Source: JBAOHV01 sp037045265 (lineage in GTDB: Bacteria; Actinomycetota; Acidimicrobiia; Acidimicrobiales; Microtrichaceae). Taken from it: DNA of 64,000 bases. The notes below the pieces were generated by a model. That model saw only the letters and a program-made list of their open reading frames with translations, had not been told where the DNA came from and did not search any database. Both the position numbers and the translations under genes were made by a program. Positions 36,885 through 47,158 of the stretch are shown here, piece by piece (position 1 is the stretch's first letter; each line of letters begins with the position of its first letter). The stretch covers positions 62,001 to 126,000 of the forward strand of contig JBAOHV010000015.1 in assembly GCA_037045265.1 (NCBI GenBank), read 5' to 3'.

Positions 36885-37367
36885 TCAGCCTGCGCCGAAA
36901 CGATCCTTCAGCCGGTTGGCGACGGGTGCCGGGACCATCGTCGTGACGTCGCCGCCGAATCGGGCGACCTCGCGGATCAGCTTGGATGCCAGGAACGAGT
37001 TGCGCGATGCCGACGGGATGAAGAGGGTGTCGACCCCAGAGATGGAACGGTTCATCTGGGCCATCTGCAGCTCGGACTCGAAATCGGACACCGCTCGCAG
37101 GCCCTTGACGATGAAGTGTGCGCCGAGGTCCCTGGCGAGGTCGACCACCAGAGCGGAGAACATCGTCACCTCGACGTTGTCGAGATGGGCGAGGGAGTCC
37201 TCGATCAGCTCCTGGCGCTCGTCCAGGCTGAACAGCGGTTCTCCCTTCTGCGGGTTCCGCATGGCAGCCACCACGACGCGATCGAACAGGCGCGATGCGG
37301 TCTCGACTATCTCGACATGCCCGTTGTGGATGGGATCGAAGGATCCGGGATAGAGCACCACGGTCAC
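36885..37367 (-). CDS. coaD: Phosphopantetheine adenylyltransferase
   Basis: CoaD makes dephospho-CoA from 4-phosphopantetheine and ATP. The 160-residue protein has the nucleotidyltransferase motif PGSFDPIHNGHVEIV, then NPQKGEPLFSLDER, VKGLRAVSDFESELQMAQMN and SASRNSFLASKLIREVARFGG. Its GTG overlaps the rsmD stop by one base (TAGTG), indicating coupling. Intact. The 149 bases after it hold no feature I can support. Confidence 0.95.
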   Translation of the reverse strand: MTVVLYPGSFDPIHNGHVEIVETASRLFDRVVVAAMRNPQKGEPLFSLDERQELIEDSLAHLDNVEVTMFSALVVDLARDLGAHFIVKGLRAVSDFESELQMAQMNRSISGVDTLFIPSASRNSFLASKLIREVARFGGDVTTMVPAPVANRLKDRFGAG

Positions 37368-37925
37368 TAACGGTCCTCCAGGGGTCGTCGGCCGCGGTGT
37401 TCACGGTCCGGCTCTACAGCGATCGTCACCACCGTACCGCCGTAGCGGCGTTGCCTCTGCACCACCCGACCCGGCCCGGGGTCGATCGGTCGATCCGACT
37501 CGATCACGACCACCGGTGCGATCAGCAGCCCCATCAGCTCGTCCCAGCGGTCATAGGCGTACGGAGGATCGACGAGAGCCAGGTCGAACCCAGCGCCCTG
37601 AACTGCCAGGAAGGACATGGCGTCCATGGGTACCACCGAGGACCGGTCCTCGAGACCGCAGGTCGCCAGGTTCGCTCTGATCGCCTCGACCGAACGCCGC
37701 GCGGAATCCACGAAGGTGGCGTAGGCGGCACCTCGCGAAAAGGGCCTCGATGCCGAGCGCGCCGGATCCGCCGAACAGGTCGAGCACCAAGGCGTCGCGG
37801 ATCACATCCATGGATCCGAGGGCGTTGAAGGTCGCCTCTCGTACCCGGTCCCCGGTGGGCCGCACATCGGTTCCCACGGGTGCGGCGAGTCGACGCCCTC
37901 GTGCGGTGCCTGCCACGACTCTCAT
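37367..37925 (-). CDS. rsmD: 16S rRNA (guanine-966-N2)-methyltransferase RsmD (frame broken near 37738)
   Basis: RsmD methylates G966 of 16S rRNA. The N-terminal region (MRVVAGTARGRRLAAP, then RPTGDRVREATFNAL) and the SAM site (VLDLFGGSGALGIEAL) are in one frame. After one extra T in a T-run near 37738 the frame continues SARRSVEAIRANL and the catalytic DPPY region (LALVDPPYAYDRW). Intact length 185 residues. ATG 37925 has TAGCAT seven bases upstream and lies 28 bases after the recG stop. Confidence 0.92.
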
Positions 37926-37932
37926 TCCGCCG

Positions 37933-37938
37933 ATGCTA
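37933..37938 (-). promoter_or_regulatory. Putative -10 box of rsmD (leaderless)
   Basis: TAGCAT lies seven bases before the rsmD ATG in the short recG-rsmD gap. Confidence 0.5.
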
Positions 37939-37953
37939 GGAGCAGCGGCACTG

Positions 37954-40108
37954 TCAGGATTTGAAGAGGAACTCCCGCTCCTCGTCGTCGAGCTGCATGC
38001 GTACCTCGTCCACCAGAATCGGGTGTGCCGACATGGCGGTGCCGTCACCGACGAGTTCGACCGCGACCTCACGAGCGCGCCTCGACCCACTCCCGGTCGC
38101 GTCTCAGCGAGGCGAGCTGCAGGTCGTTGCGGCCCTTCTGTCGCTGGCCCAGAACCGTGCCCTCACCCCTCAGGTCCAGGTCTATCTCGGCGAGCTCGAA
38201 ACCGTCGGTGCTGGCGACGAGGGCCTCGAGTCGGGCGACGCCGTCGGGCGAAGGCTCGTCCGACGTCACGAGCACGCACTCGCTCGCCGCGCCCCCCCTG
38301 CCGACCCGACCGCGCAACTGGTGCAGCTGGGCGATGCCGAAGCGGTCGGCGTCGAGCACGACCATGACCGTCGCCTCGGGGACGTCGACGCCGACCTCGA
38401 TCACTGTCGTCGCGACCAGCACGTCGAGGCTGCCGCCACGGAACCCGTCCATCACCGCCTGCTTGTCGTCGGCTGTCATCCGGCCGTGGAGCAGAGCGAC
38501 CCGAAGCCCGGAGAGCTCGTCCGATGTCAGCCGCTCGAAGGTCGCCTCCGCGGACGCCACCTCGCTCTTGTCGGACTCCTCGATCAGGGGGCAGACCACG
38601 TACGCCCGGTGCCCTGCTCCGACCTCTTCCCTGACCAGCTGCCACGCCCGCTGCTCGCCGTCGTGGTCCGATGCCCACGACGTCCGGATCGGGGTCCTTC
38701 CCGGAGGGAGCTCGTCGAGCACCGACACGTCCAGGTCGCCATACACCGTCATGGCAGCGGTGCGCGGGATGGGAGTCGCGGTCATCACCAGCAGATCCGG
38801 CTGGAGCCCGTCGACGCGACCCGAGCGCAGCGCAGCCCTCTGCTCGACCCCGAACCGGTGCTGTTCGTCGACCACAGCTACACCCAACGACTTGAACTCG
38901 ACCGCTTCCTGGATCAGCGCGTGGGTCCCGATCGCCAGGTCGATCGTTCCGTCGGCGAGTCCCGCCAGCACCCTTCTGCGTTCCGCCGCACGCGTCCTGT
39001 TGGTCAACAGCGCCACACCGAGCGGTCGCTCGCCCAGCAGCGAACCCGGCTCAGCGACGGTGAGGCCTTCGAGCAGCGAGCGCACCGACGCAGCATGCTG
39101 CTCAGCGAGAACCTCGGTCGGTGCCATGAGCGCGCCCTGGTGGCCTCCCTGGACCGCGACCAGCAACGCCGCCACGGCCACAACCGTCTTGCCGGCGCCG
39201 ACATCGCCCTGGAGCAGACGGTGCATGGGAACCGCGCTCCCCAGGTCCGCGGTGATCTCGTCGACGACCCGCCGCTGCGCCTTCGTCAGCTCGTAGGGCA
39301 GCGACTGCAGGAAGACCTGCTGGACGCCGGGTGCCACGCCCTCGGCCGGATTCACCACGTGTCTGATGCCTGTTCCGCTGCGCTCCAGGTCGGCCTTGCG
39401 CTGCACCAGTGCCAACTGCAGGCGTAGCAGCTCGTCGAAGACCAGGCGACGACGGGCGACGACGAGGTGGGCCATCGACTGCGGGTCGTGGATCCCGGCG
39501 ATTGCCTCGCCCCTGCCTGCCAGGTCGAGGCGGTCGAGCACTTCGGTCGGGATCGGGTCGGCGATCCCCCGGCTGGAGCAACGCCGGAGCACCTGCGACA
39601 CCCAGTCGGCGAGATCCCACGTGGACAGGCCGGACTTCTCCGTCAGCGGGTAGATGGCCACCACCTTGCCGGTCCGGTTGCCGATCAGGTCCACGACCGG
39701 ATTGGTCATCTGGCGTGCCCCGTTGAAGACCTCGACCTTTCCGAACACGGCAACCTGCTGACCGGTCGAACCGAGCTGGCGTTCCCGCCAGGGCTGGTTG
39801 AAGAAGGTGCACCGCAGCGAACCCGTCTCGTCGCGCAGCGTCGCGGTGACCATCACCCTTCCGCCACGCACCCGACGCGACGAGACCGACGAGACCGCGC
39901 CGATCACCATCGCCTCGTCACCCGGGACCAGGTCGGAGACCCTTGCCTCACGGGTGCGGTCGACGTAGCGGCGTGGGTAGTAGGTGAGAAGTCCGTGGAG
40001 GTCGTCGATGCCGAGCGAGTGCAGCCCCTGGAGCTTCTTGGGTCCCACGCCCTTCAGGACGCCCACCTCCATGCCCGCAAGTTCGGGCAGCGTGATCGGC
40101 TCCGTCAC
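37954..40108 (-). CDS. recG: ATP-dependent DNA helicase RecG (frame broken near 38073)
   Basis: RecG remodels stalled forks and Holliday junctions. The N-terminal wedge/OB domain (about 60-160), Walker A (LLQGDVGAGKTVVAVAALL), DEQH box (VVDEQHRFGVEQR) and the C-terminal helicase motifs (TVIEVGVDVPEATVMVV, LHQLRGRVGRGG) are clear. One extra base near 38073 gives an early stop. The next frame supplies the normal tail (ELVGDGTAMSAHPILVDEV), ending at 37954, for 717 residues. The GTG start overlaps the upstream gene stop (GTGA). Confidence 0.95.
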
Positions 40109-41039
40109 GGTGCGCTGTCGACGCCGATGTGCAGCTCGAGCGGGCGACCGACCTCGTAGATCGCCTCGACCAGCGCGCCCGGCAGTGTGCTGACGGCCTC
40201 AGCTCGCCAGGGGCGGACGGTGCCGTCGAAAGCCACGAGGGACCCGAGATCGTGCCAGGTCGACTCCAACCAGTCGGCCGACTCGAGGCCGCATCCGTCA
40301 TGTGGTTCGACCCTGCAGCTGACGCGTATAGAGCAGACCGCCCTCCTCACGGACAGCTACTTCGGTGACATCCGGCGGCGGCGCCGGCAGCGGCTCGCCG
40401 GCGACGACCGCGCAGAACACATCGAGCATCAACAGGAACCCGGCCGCGGACGTGTCCACCGATCCGCGCCGGGAGAGGAACTCGTCATCGACGGGGCCGC
40501 GTTCGAGCTCACCCAGTCCCTCGTCTGCTGCCGCGATGACGACGTCGCCGAGCGTGGCTCCGTCATCCAGCGCGGCGAGGGCTGCATCGGCGGCGACGGC
40601 AACGACCACCGGGAGGCGTCCCGGCGAAGAGGCGACCCGCGATGTGGCCAGGCGTTCCCCTGCGACCTCCAGGGCGATGGCGATGCGCTCCGCGTCCACA
40701 GCATCGGCGTTGCGCAGCACCTCGGCGATTCCACCGAACAGGCGGGCGAGGTCGGTGTGGGCCGTGCCGGCGTTCCCTGCGGCCCGGTCCAGCGCGTCGC
40801 AGATGACAGCGAAACTCGGCGCAGCTCCGCCAGCTAGTCCACCTGCCTCCGCGACCGCTGCGGACAGCAGATCGGCCAGGTCCGAGCCCACCCCCCGACG
40901 GCGTGGGGCGTCCGGATCCGTGTCCCAGTCGGATCCCAGCTCGAGTCGATCCAGCGCTGCCCGGTGCTCGTCGATCACCACGGCAGCCGATTCCAGCATC
41001 TTCGAGGAAGTCGGCGGAGTCGAGTCGGGATGTCGCCAT
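40105..41039 (-). CDS. DAK2/FakA-like protein, divergent (frame broken near 41003 and 40325)
   Basis: The gene sits between rpmB and recG, where many bacteria carry the DAK2-domain fatty-acid kinase subunit FakA (YloV). The helical pattern (VVIDEHRAALDRLELGSDWDTD, then GGIAEVLRNADAVDAERIAIALEVAGERL, AADAALAALDDGATLGDVV) resembles a DAK2 domain, but the FakA metal/ATP motif (PVPDGDTGTN) is reduced to SDWDTD. At about 310 residues it is much shorter than FakA. Two extra bases must be removed. It may be an enzyme remnant with another role. Confidence 0.65.
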
Positions 41040-41047
41040 CGCCGTCG

Positions 41048-41053
41048 AGCCTA
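41048..41053 (-). promoter_or_regulatory. Putative -10 box of the DAK2-like gene and recG (leaderless)
   Basis: TAGGCT lies eight bases before the ATG at 41039. Confidence 0.48.
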
Positions 41054-41101
41054 TCGACCCCCCGTTGCTGCGGTCGGACTGACGGGCGTCGATCGGCGCG
41101 C

Positions 41102-41131
41102 TTGGGTCGCTGGTCCCGGAGCCACTATGCT
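41102..41131 (+). promoter_or_regulatory. Putative promoter of rpmB
   Basis: TTGGGT (41102-41107) and TATGCT (41126-41131) are 18 bases apart, giving a leader of roughly 100 bases before the rpmB ATG. Nothing else is evident in the divergent 41040-41237 gap. Confidence 0.42.
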
Positions 41132-41237
41132 TGCTCGCCGGCCCCGACAGCGCTGGCTGTCCAGCTAGTCGGGTCTTCGTCCGATCCCCGCCGGCGCACA
41201 ACGACCGGCCGCCGCATCAGCGAGAGAAGCACTCCCC

Positions 41238-41444
41238 ATGGCCAGCGTCTGTGAAGTCTGTGACAAGAAGCCGATCTTCGGCATGAGCCTGAGCCACTCA
41301 CACCGTCGCACGAAGCGCCGCTGGAACCCCAACATCCAGCGCATCCGTGTCCAGGTCGGCTCGACGACCAAGCGAATGAACGTGTGCACGCGCTGCATCA
41401 AGGCCGGCAAGGTCACGAAGCCGTCCACCCGCAAGTCCGCCTGA
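41238..41444 (+). CDS. rpmB: 50S ribosomal protein L28
   Basis: The 68-residue protein shows the L28 fold (CDKKPIFGMSLSHSHRRTKR, then RWNPNIQRIRV). It has cysteine pairs at about 5/8 and 50/53, so it is the zinc-binding form rather than the zinc-free paralogue induced by zinc starvation. It is divergent from the DAK2-recG-rsmD genes, and the frame is intact. Confidence 0.95.
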   Translation: MASVCEVCDKKPIFGMSLSHSHRRTKRRWNPNIQRIRVQVGSTTKRMNVCTRCIKAGKVTKPSTRKSA

Positions 41445-41617
41445 GCCTGCTGGGGCCGAGGCCACAACATCGCAACCCTGCAGAGCGTCGGCAGTCGCCG
41501 GCGCTTTGCCGCGTTCTGGCCCAACGTTTACTCTCGGGTTTGCGGACTCGGATCCCATCCGAACTTCTGCGTGCCGCAGTCGCATTGTCGAGACCAACCC
41601 ATACCTGGAGCGAACTG

Positions 41618-41869
41618 GTGCAAGGCGTGATCAAGTCATACGACCCCGCCACCAAGGACGGCATCGTCGTGCGTGACACCGACCTGGCCGAGTTCGACCT
41701 GAGCCCGAACGCTCTCGACGGCTCGTTGTTCCGCATGCTGCGCCAGGGACAGCGGGTTAACTTCGACCTGGACCAGTCCGGCCTGGCGACCGGACTGAAC
41801 CTGGGCTCCGAGGTGGACATGGGCACACCGGCATTCCTGGGGAGCGCCGATCCTGCCCCGGAGTCCTGA
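41618..41869 (+). CDS. Cold-shock-domain-like small protein
   Basis: The 83-residue product starts VQGVIKSYDPATKDGIVV and folds by pattern like a cold-shock/OB domain (GxIKSYDPxTxxGxV, then GQRVNFDLDQSGLATGLNLG). It lacks the typical RNP aromatic motifs (KGFGFI), so nucleic-acid binding may differ from CspA. GTG 41618 is preferred because GGAG is seven bases upstream and the domain begins immediately. It lies between rpmB and pckG with its own gaps; its role is unknown. Confidence 0.72.
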   Translation: MQGVIKSYDPATKDGIVVRDTDLAEFDLSPNALDGSLFRMLRQGQRVNFDLDQSGLATGLNLGSEVDMGTPAFLGSADPAPES

Positions 41870-41984
41870 CCTCGCAGTCGCCGCCGGACACCAACGTCCA
41901 ACCAGACCACCAAGCAATCAATCATCGCCGGGCCACATCATCCGCAACAGCGGGTGATGAACGGAGAGAGACCGAGGGGAACCC

Positions 41985-43780
41985 ATGGCAGGAATCACCA
42001 CCAACCAGAACCTCAAGGACTGGGTCGAGAACTGGCAGGAGATCTTCCAGCCCGACGCCGTCGAATGGTGCGACGGGTCCGTCGAGGAGTACGACCGCCT
42101 GTGCGAACTGCTGGTCGAGAACGGCACCTTCGAGAAGCTCTCGGAGTCCAAGCGGCCCAACAGCTACCTGGCTCTCTCCGACCCGAGCGACGTTGCCCGC
42201 GTCGAGGACCGCACTTTCATCGCCTGCGAGAACGAGATCGATGCCGGCCCGACCAACCACTGGCGTGACCCGGCCGAGCTCAAGGCCGAGATGCTCGAGC
42301 TCTACCGCGGGGCGATGAAGGGCCGCACCATGTATGTGGTGCCATTCTCGATGGGCCCGCTCGGGTCGCCGATCGCCCACATCGGCGTCGAGCTGACCGA
42401 CTCGCCCTACGTCGCCGTCTCCATGCGAACCATGACGCGCATGGGGCAGGGCGCACTCGAGGTCCTCGGTGCCGATGGCGAGTTCGTGCCGTGTGTGCAC
42501 TCCGTCGGCGCACCGCTCACCGAGGGCGCAACCGACGTCGCCTGGCCCTGCAACGACGACCAAGTACATCTCGCACTTCCCCGAGACCCGCGAGATCTGG
42601 TCCTACGGCTCCGGCTACGGCGGCAACGCGCTGCTGGGCAAGAAGTGCTTCGCTCTCCGCATCGCCTCGACCATGGCCCGCGACGAGGGCTGGATGGCCG
42701 AGCACATGCTCATCCTCGGGATCACCTCGCCCCAAGGCGAGAAGCGCTACATCGCGGCGGCCTTCCCGTCGGCGTGCGGCAAGACCAACATGGCCATGCT
42801 CGTTCCCGTCACTGCCCGGCTGGAAGGTCGAGACCGTCGGCGACGACATCGCCTGGATGAAGTTCGGCGACGACGGGCGCCTGTACGCGATCAACCCGGA
42901 GGCCGGCTTCTTCGGTGTCGCTCCCGGCACGTCGGACGAGACGAACAAGAACGCCATGGACACGATGTGGGGCAACTCCATCTTCACCAACGTCGCCAAG
43001 ACCGACGACGGTGACGTCTGGTGGGAGGAGATGACCGACGAGGCCCCCGCCCACCTGATCGACTGGAAGGGCAACGACTGGGCCCCCGGCGCCGACACGC
43101 CCGCAGCGCACCCCAACGCACGCTTCACCACCCCGGCATCGCAGTGCCCGTCCATCGCACCCGAGTGGGAGGACCCCAAGGGCGTTCCGATCTCGGCGAT
43201 CCTCTTCGGCGGTCGCAGAGCCACGAACGTCCCGTTGGTCACACAGTCCTTCGACTGGCAGCACGGGACCTTCCTCGGGTCGATCATGAGCTCGGAGAAG
43301 ACGGCTGCCGCAGCGGGCAAGGTGGGCGACGTGCGCTTCGATCCCTTCGCGATGCTGCCGTTCATGGGATACAACGCCGGCGACTACATGCAGCACTGGC
43401 TGAAGATCGGCGACAGCACCGATGCTGACAAGCTGCCGAAGCTGTTCTGGGTCAACTGGTTCCGCAAGTCCGACGAGGGCAAGTTCCTCTGGCCCGGGTT
43501 CGGCGACAACAGCCGGGTGCTCAAGTGGGTGCTGGAGCGTGTGACCGGCGAAGGCGGAGCGGTCGAGACCCCCATCGGGTATGTGCCCGAGACCGACGCG
43601 ATCGACGTGTCCGGGCTCGACATCTCCGACGAGACCCTCACCGAGCTCCTGTCGGTCAACGCCGACGCCTGGCGAGGTGAGGTTGAGCTGATCAACGGTC
43701 ATTTCGAGTTCATCGGTGAGCGTCTGCCCCAGGCGATGCGCGACGAGCTCGCCGACCTGGAGAAGCGTCTGGCCGACTGA
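41985..43780 (+). CDS. pckG: Phosphoenolpyruvate carboxykinase, GTP-dependent (frame broken near 42560 and 42806)
   Basis: PckG converts oxaloacetate to PEP at the entry of gluconeogenesis. Seen are RTMYVVPFSMGPLGSPIA, SYGSGYGGNALLGKKC, the kinase P-loop AFPSACGKTNMAM, FGVAPGTS, and the C-terminal part PFMGYNAGDYMQHWL then LFWVNWFRK. Two extra bases, each in a run of C, split the frame; the restored protein is 597 residues, normal for the GTP type. GAGGGGA lies upstream of the ATG, and a short hairpin precedes it at 41937-41958. Confidence 0.95.
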
Positions 43781-43783
43781 CGG

Positions 43784-43798
43784 CCTGGCTAGGCCAGG
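43784..43798. terminator. Short hairpin between convergent genes pckG and the membrane protein gene
   Basis: CCTGGC-TAG-GCCAGG forms a six-base stem that includes the stop codon of the minus-strand gene and follows the pckG stop by three bases. No T-run is present, so termination is only possible. Confidence 0.3.
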
Positions 43799-44146
43799 GC
43801 TATCGCCCGGAGCCCGAGGCCCATGAGGAAGAGCCCGCCGGCGCCGTACAGCAGGTACATCTGGGCCCGCATCTGCTCCCGGTATGCATAGAGGATCCCG
43901 ACGGTCACCAGAGAGATGAATCCGTAGAACATGTGCATACCGGGCGCGGTCGATCCCCTCGACCGCCACCATGTAGACCCCCAACGCCACCTGCACGAAG
44001 ATCGTCACCTGCACGAACACGACTGCGACCCAGAGCGCCTTGACCCTCAGCTTCGGCAGCCAATGAGCTCCCATGCACCAGGCGCCGGCAACAGCGTTGC
44101 CGATCACCACGACCCATGCCCAAAGGTCGTGCAGGTCCAGGATCAC
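43789..44146 (-). CDS. Four-helix membrane protein coupled to the LmbE gene (frame broken near 43950)
   Basis: A protein of about 118 residues with four hydrophobic segments: WAWVVVIGNAVAGAWCMGAH, ALWVAVVFVQVTIFVQVALG, FYGFISLVTVGILYAY and MYLLYGAGGLFLMGLGL. One extra base near 43950 breaks the frame. GTG 44146 overlaps the LmbE stop (GTGA), so the two are translationally coupled. I do not recognise a family with confidence. Confidence 0.68.
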
Positions 44147-44965
44147 AAGGGGTCCCAGAGGCTGGTGGCGAACGGCTCACCCGCTCCGTGGGGGTGTCCC
44201 GTTCGGATGAACCACTCGGTGCCGAACGCCATGGCGAATGCATCGTCACCCATGGTCATGAACCAGGACTCCGGCCCGATCTGACTCGCGTGGGCAGTCA
44301 TCGACGCCTTCTTGACCGACAGCAGATCCCGCACGTCGACCGCATGGGTCAGCTCGACCTCCGGCTTGCCGAACGTCGTGCTGTCGAGCTCCTCTTCCGT
44401 GGGCGCTGTCCGCCGGAGCATCGACACCGTCAGCTGCCTGCATCGCGCGGATCGCGGCGACGCTTCGACGGATCTCGTCGTTGTTCATGGTGCCCTGGAA
44501 CACCTCGGGTGTACCCGACAGCTCGGCAGCTCGGAGCCCGACCCGGTGGACCTGGATGTGATCAGGATGTCCGTAGCCACCGAAGTCGTCGTACACCGTG
44601 AGGACCTCTGCATCCTCCTCCCGGAGGATCGCCGCCAGCCGGTGTGCTGCGCTCTCCACGTCGGCCTGCCAGAAGCTGTAGGGGAAGTCGTTCGACGGCT
44701 CCCCCATCATCCCCGAGTCGACATAGCCGAGGAACTCCACCCGCTCGACCCCGAGCAGCCGGGCCGACTCGAGCGTCTCCACTATCCGGCGCTCCCACAG
44801 CATCTCGCCTTCGTCGAGCACTCCCGGCGTCGGTTCACCCCGCTCGCCGCGGGTCGCCACGACGAGCACGACGCGGTGCCCTTCAGCCGCAGCGCGAGCC
44901 ATGGTGCCGCCCGTACCGATCGACTCGTCGTCGGGATGGGCGTGGAAGCAGACGATCGTGGACAC
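44143..44965 (-). CDS. LmbE/PIG-L deacetylase, MshB/Mca-like (frame broken near 44431)
   Basis: A zinc-dependent N-acetylglucosamine-type deacetylase or amidase of the family that includes mycothiol enzymes MshB and Mca. The metal motifs FHAHPDDESIGTGGT and GGYGHPDHIQVH are present, along with ATRGERGE. A single extra base near 44431 shifts the C-terminal third (SMLRRTAPTEEELDSTTFGK onward). The intact length is 273 residues. The GTG start has TAGGTT eight bases upstream. Substrate cannot be assigned; a mycothiol role is inferred from the organism type only. Confidence 0.85.
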
Positions 44966-44973
44966 AGCGCTGC

Positions 44974-44979
44974 AACCTA
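44974..44979 (-). promoter_or_regulatory. Putative -10 box of the LmbE gene (leaderless)
   Basis: TAGGTT lies eight bases before the GTG at 44965. Confidence 0.48.
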
Positions 44980-45007
44980 TCTGAGCATCCCGGCGGAGCC
45001 CGCCGAG

Positions 45008-46172
45008 TCAGGCCACGGCGTGCGCAGCGCGCGAACTCGGCGATCCGGGCGCCATCTGCACCCAGCCAGTCGGCGAGGATCTCGTCGGTGTGCTGGCCGG
45101 TGTGCGCCGGCGGGCGCTGGATCTGCGCGGGGGTCCGGTCGAACCGCGGGGCAGGAGCGGGCTGAGTGATGCCCGCCACCTCGACGAACGTCTTTCGCTG
45201 GACGTTGTGGGGGTGACGTGTTGCCTCCTCCATGGACAGGACCGGTGCGAAGCAGATGTCGGTCCCCTCCATCACCTGGCACCACTCGTCGCGGGTCCGG
45301 GTACGGAAGATCTCTTCGAGGCGCCCCTTCAGCTCCGGCCAGCGGGCACGATCCATCTGGCTGGGCAACTCCTCGCCACGATCCGCGTAGGCCTGCTGCA
45401 GGCCAGTGTGCTCCAGCAGCTGCAGGTAGAACTGCGGCTCGATGGACCCGATCGAGACGAACTCGCCGTCAGCGCATTCGTAGGTGTCGTAGAAGTGAGC
45501 GGCGGTGTCCAACATGTTCGTGCCCCGCTCGTCGCTCCAGATGCCCATGGCCTTGAAGCCCCACATCATCGTCATGAGCAGGGCCGAACCGTCGACCATC
45601 GCAGCGTCGACGACCTGACCGCTGCCGGAACGCTGGGCCTCGAGCATGGCGCACACGACGCCGAACGCCAGGAGCATCCCGCCGCCACCGAAGTCGCCCA
45701 CGAGGTTGATCGGTGGCGTCGGCTTCTCGTCCGCCCGGCCGAGGTGGGCGAGCACGCCGGCGAGCGCTATGTAGTTGATGTCGTGACCCGCGGTCGGGGC
45801 GTACGGCCCTTCCTGGCCCCAACCGGTCATGCGTCCGAACACGAGCCTCGGGTTGCGCTCGGCGCACACGTCGGGGCCGAAGCCGAGGCGCTCCGCGACT
45901 CCTGGACGGAACCCTTCGATCAGGGCGTCAGCGTGCTCCACCAGATCCAGCAGCACGGCGACGCCTTCAGGAGACTTGAGATCCAGTGCGATGGATCGCC
46001 GGCCGCGATTGAAGATGTCGGAGGGCGGTGTGGCGGGATCGCCACCCATCGCATTGGCGGAACGGTCGACGCGGATCACGTCGGCTCCCATGTCCGACAG
46101 CATCATCGCCGCGAACGGCCCGGGGCCGATCCCTGCCACCTCGATGATCTTCAGTCCGTCCAGCGGTCCCAT
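45008..46172 (-). CDS. CaiB/BaiF family CoA transferase, alpha-methylacyl-CoA racemase type (frame broken near 45035)
   Basis: The 387-residue protein has the family III fold: GPFAAMMLSDMGADVIRVDR, NRGRRSIALDLKSPEG, ADALIEGFRPGVAERLG, GRMTGWGQEGP and GHDINYIALAG. The last motif carries the catalytic His/Asp typical of alpha-methylacyl-CoA racemases, which invert the 2-methyl centre of branched acyl-CoAs. One extra base near 45035 spoils only the last ten residues (normal end ELRAAHAVA). ATG 46172 is chosen because GAGAGG lies seven bases before it. It probably serves lipid or sterol side-chain degradation. Confidence 0.88.
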
Positions 46173-46254
46173 CTGCATTCCTCTCGATTCGCTGCGCCGC
46201 GGCGCTGCTTCGTGCTTCCTTGCGATGCCGGCCGAACCGCGCCTCGTGTCGGGC

Positions 46255-47142
46255 TCAGCGAGTAGACGCCGCCACGTTGTCCAGCAGGCCACCGATGATC
46301 CGGTCCCAGTACTCAGGAGGCATGTCGTGGCCCATGCCCTCGAGCACCCGCAGCTGCGCACCGGGGATCAGCTCGGCAGTGCGTTCACCGCCGGAGATCT
46401 GCACCAGCCGGTCGTGATCACCGTGCATCACCATGGTCGGATGACCGAGCGATGGCAGGGCCTCGGCCCGCGAGCCGGAGGCAAGGATGGCCATGAACTG
46501 CCTGCTCGTCCCCGCCGGGTCGTAGGAGCGGTCGGTCTGGAAGGTGGCCTTGGCCGTCGCCCTGGCCTCGTCGAACACGTCCGGTGTGCCGATGATCCTG
46601 GCCAGTTCCACGGCGCTGGTGATGCGGCCTTCACGGGTGTCCTGGGGTGTCAGGATGCCGATCATCGAGGCGAGCACCTCGGGGTCGGGGGTGCCGACGT
46701 CCGGCTCACCTGTCGTGGTGTAGAGCAGGGTCAGCGAGCGCACTCGATGAGGGTGCTCGATCGCCATCGTCTGGGCGATCATGCCGCCCATGGAGGAGCC
46801 GAGCACGTGGGCGTCGTCGATCCCGAGCGCATCGAGGAGGCCCATCCCGTCCGCTGCCATGTCGGACAGGGTGTAGGTGGCGCCGATCGGCTCACCGGAG
46901 CCTGCTGCCATAACGGCTGCGAACACGTCGGGCGTCTCGCCTTCGAGGTGGGTCGACAGGCCGACGTCACGGTTGTCGTAGCGGAGGACGTGGTGTCCGC
47001 CGGCGGCGACGCGCTCGCAGAACTCGTCCTCGTAGACGACGCACTGTGCTCCGAGCCCGGATACGAGCAGGACCGTGCTGTTCGACGGGTCCCCGAAGCT
47101 GTCGTGGTAGAGGTCGAGCTCGTTCACCTGCGCAGTCGGCAT
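46255..47142 (-). CDS. Alpha/beta-hydrolase
   Basis: The 295-residue protein shows the alpha/beta-hydrolase order: an oxyanion turn (VSGLGAQC), RYDNRDVGLS, the nucleophile elbow VLGSSMGGMIAQ, the acid in VMHGDHDRL and the histidine in LEGMGHDMP. The substrate is unknown. ATG 47142 fits the family start; TACACT is six bases upstream and an inverted repeat overlaps the expected -35 position. It lies downstream of nagA but appears to have its own promoter. Confidence 0.87.
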   Translation of the reverse strand: MPTAQVNELDLYHDSFGDPSNSTVLLVSGLGAQCVVYEDEFCERVAAGGHHVLRYDNRDVGLSTHLEGETPDVFAAVMAAGSGEPIGATYTLSDMAADGMGLLDALGIDDAHVLGSSMGGMIAQTMAIEHPHRVRSLTLLYTTTGEPDVGTPDPEVLASMIGILTPQDTREGRITSAVELARIIGTPDVFDEARATAKATFQTDRSYDPAGTSRQFMAILASGSRAEALPSLGHPTMVMHGDHDRLVQISGGERTAELIPGAQLRVLEGMGHDMPPEYWDRIIGGLLDNVAASTR

Positions 47143-47148
47143 CGCCGG

Positions 47149-47154
47149 AGTGTA
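47149..47154 (-). promoter_or_regulatory. Putative -10 box of the alpha/beta-hydrolase gene (leaderless)
   Basis: TACACT lies six bases before the ATG. TTGACC (47170-47175 on the minus strand) is 15 bases further upstream and could be the -35 box. Confidence 0.52.
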
Positions 47155-47158
47155 GTTC

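Noticed and set aside
42809..44146. 445-codon minus-strand frame that begins as the small membrane protein and runs through pckG
   Set aside because: Only its first 60 or so codons are real. An extra base shifts it out of the natural frame, after which it is antisense to pckG.
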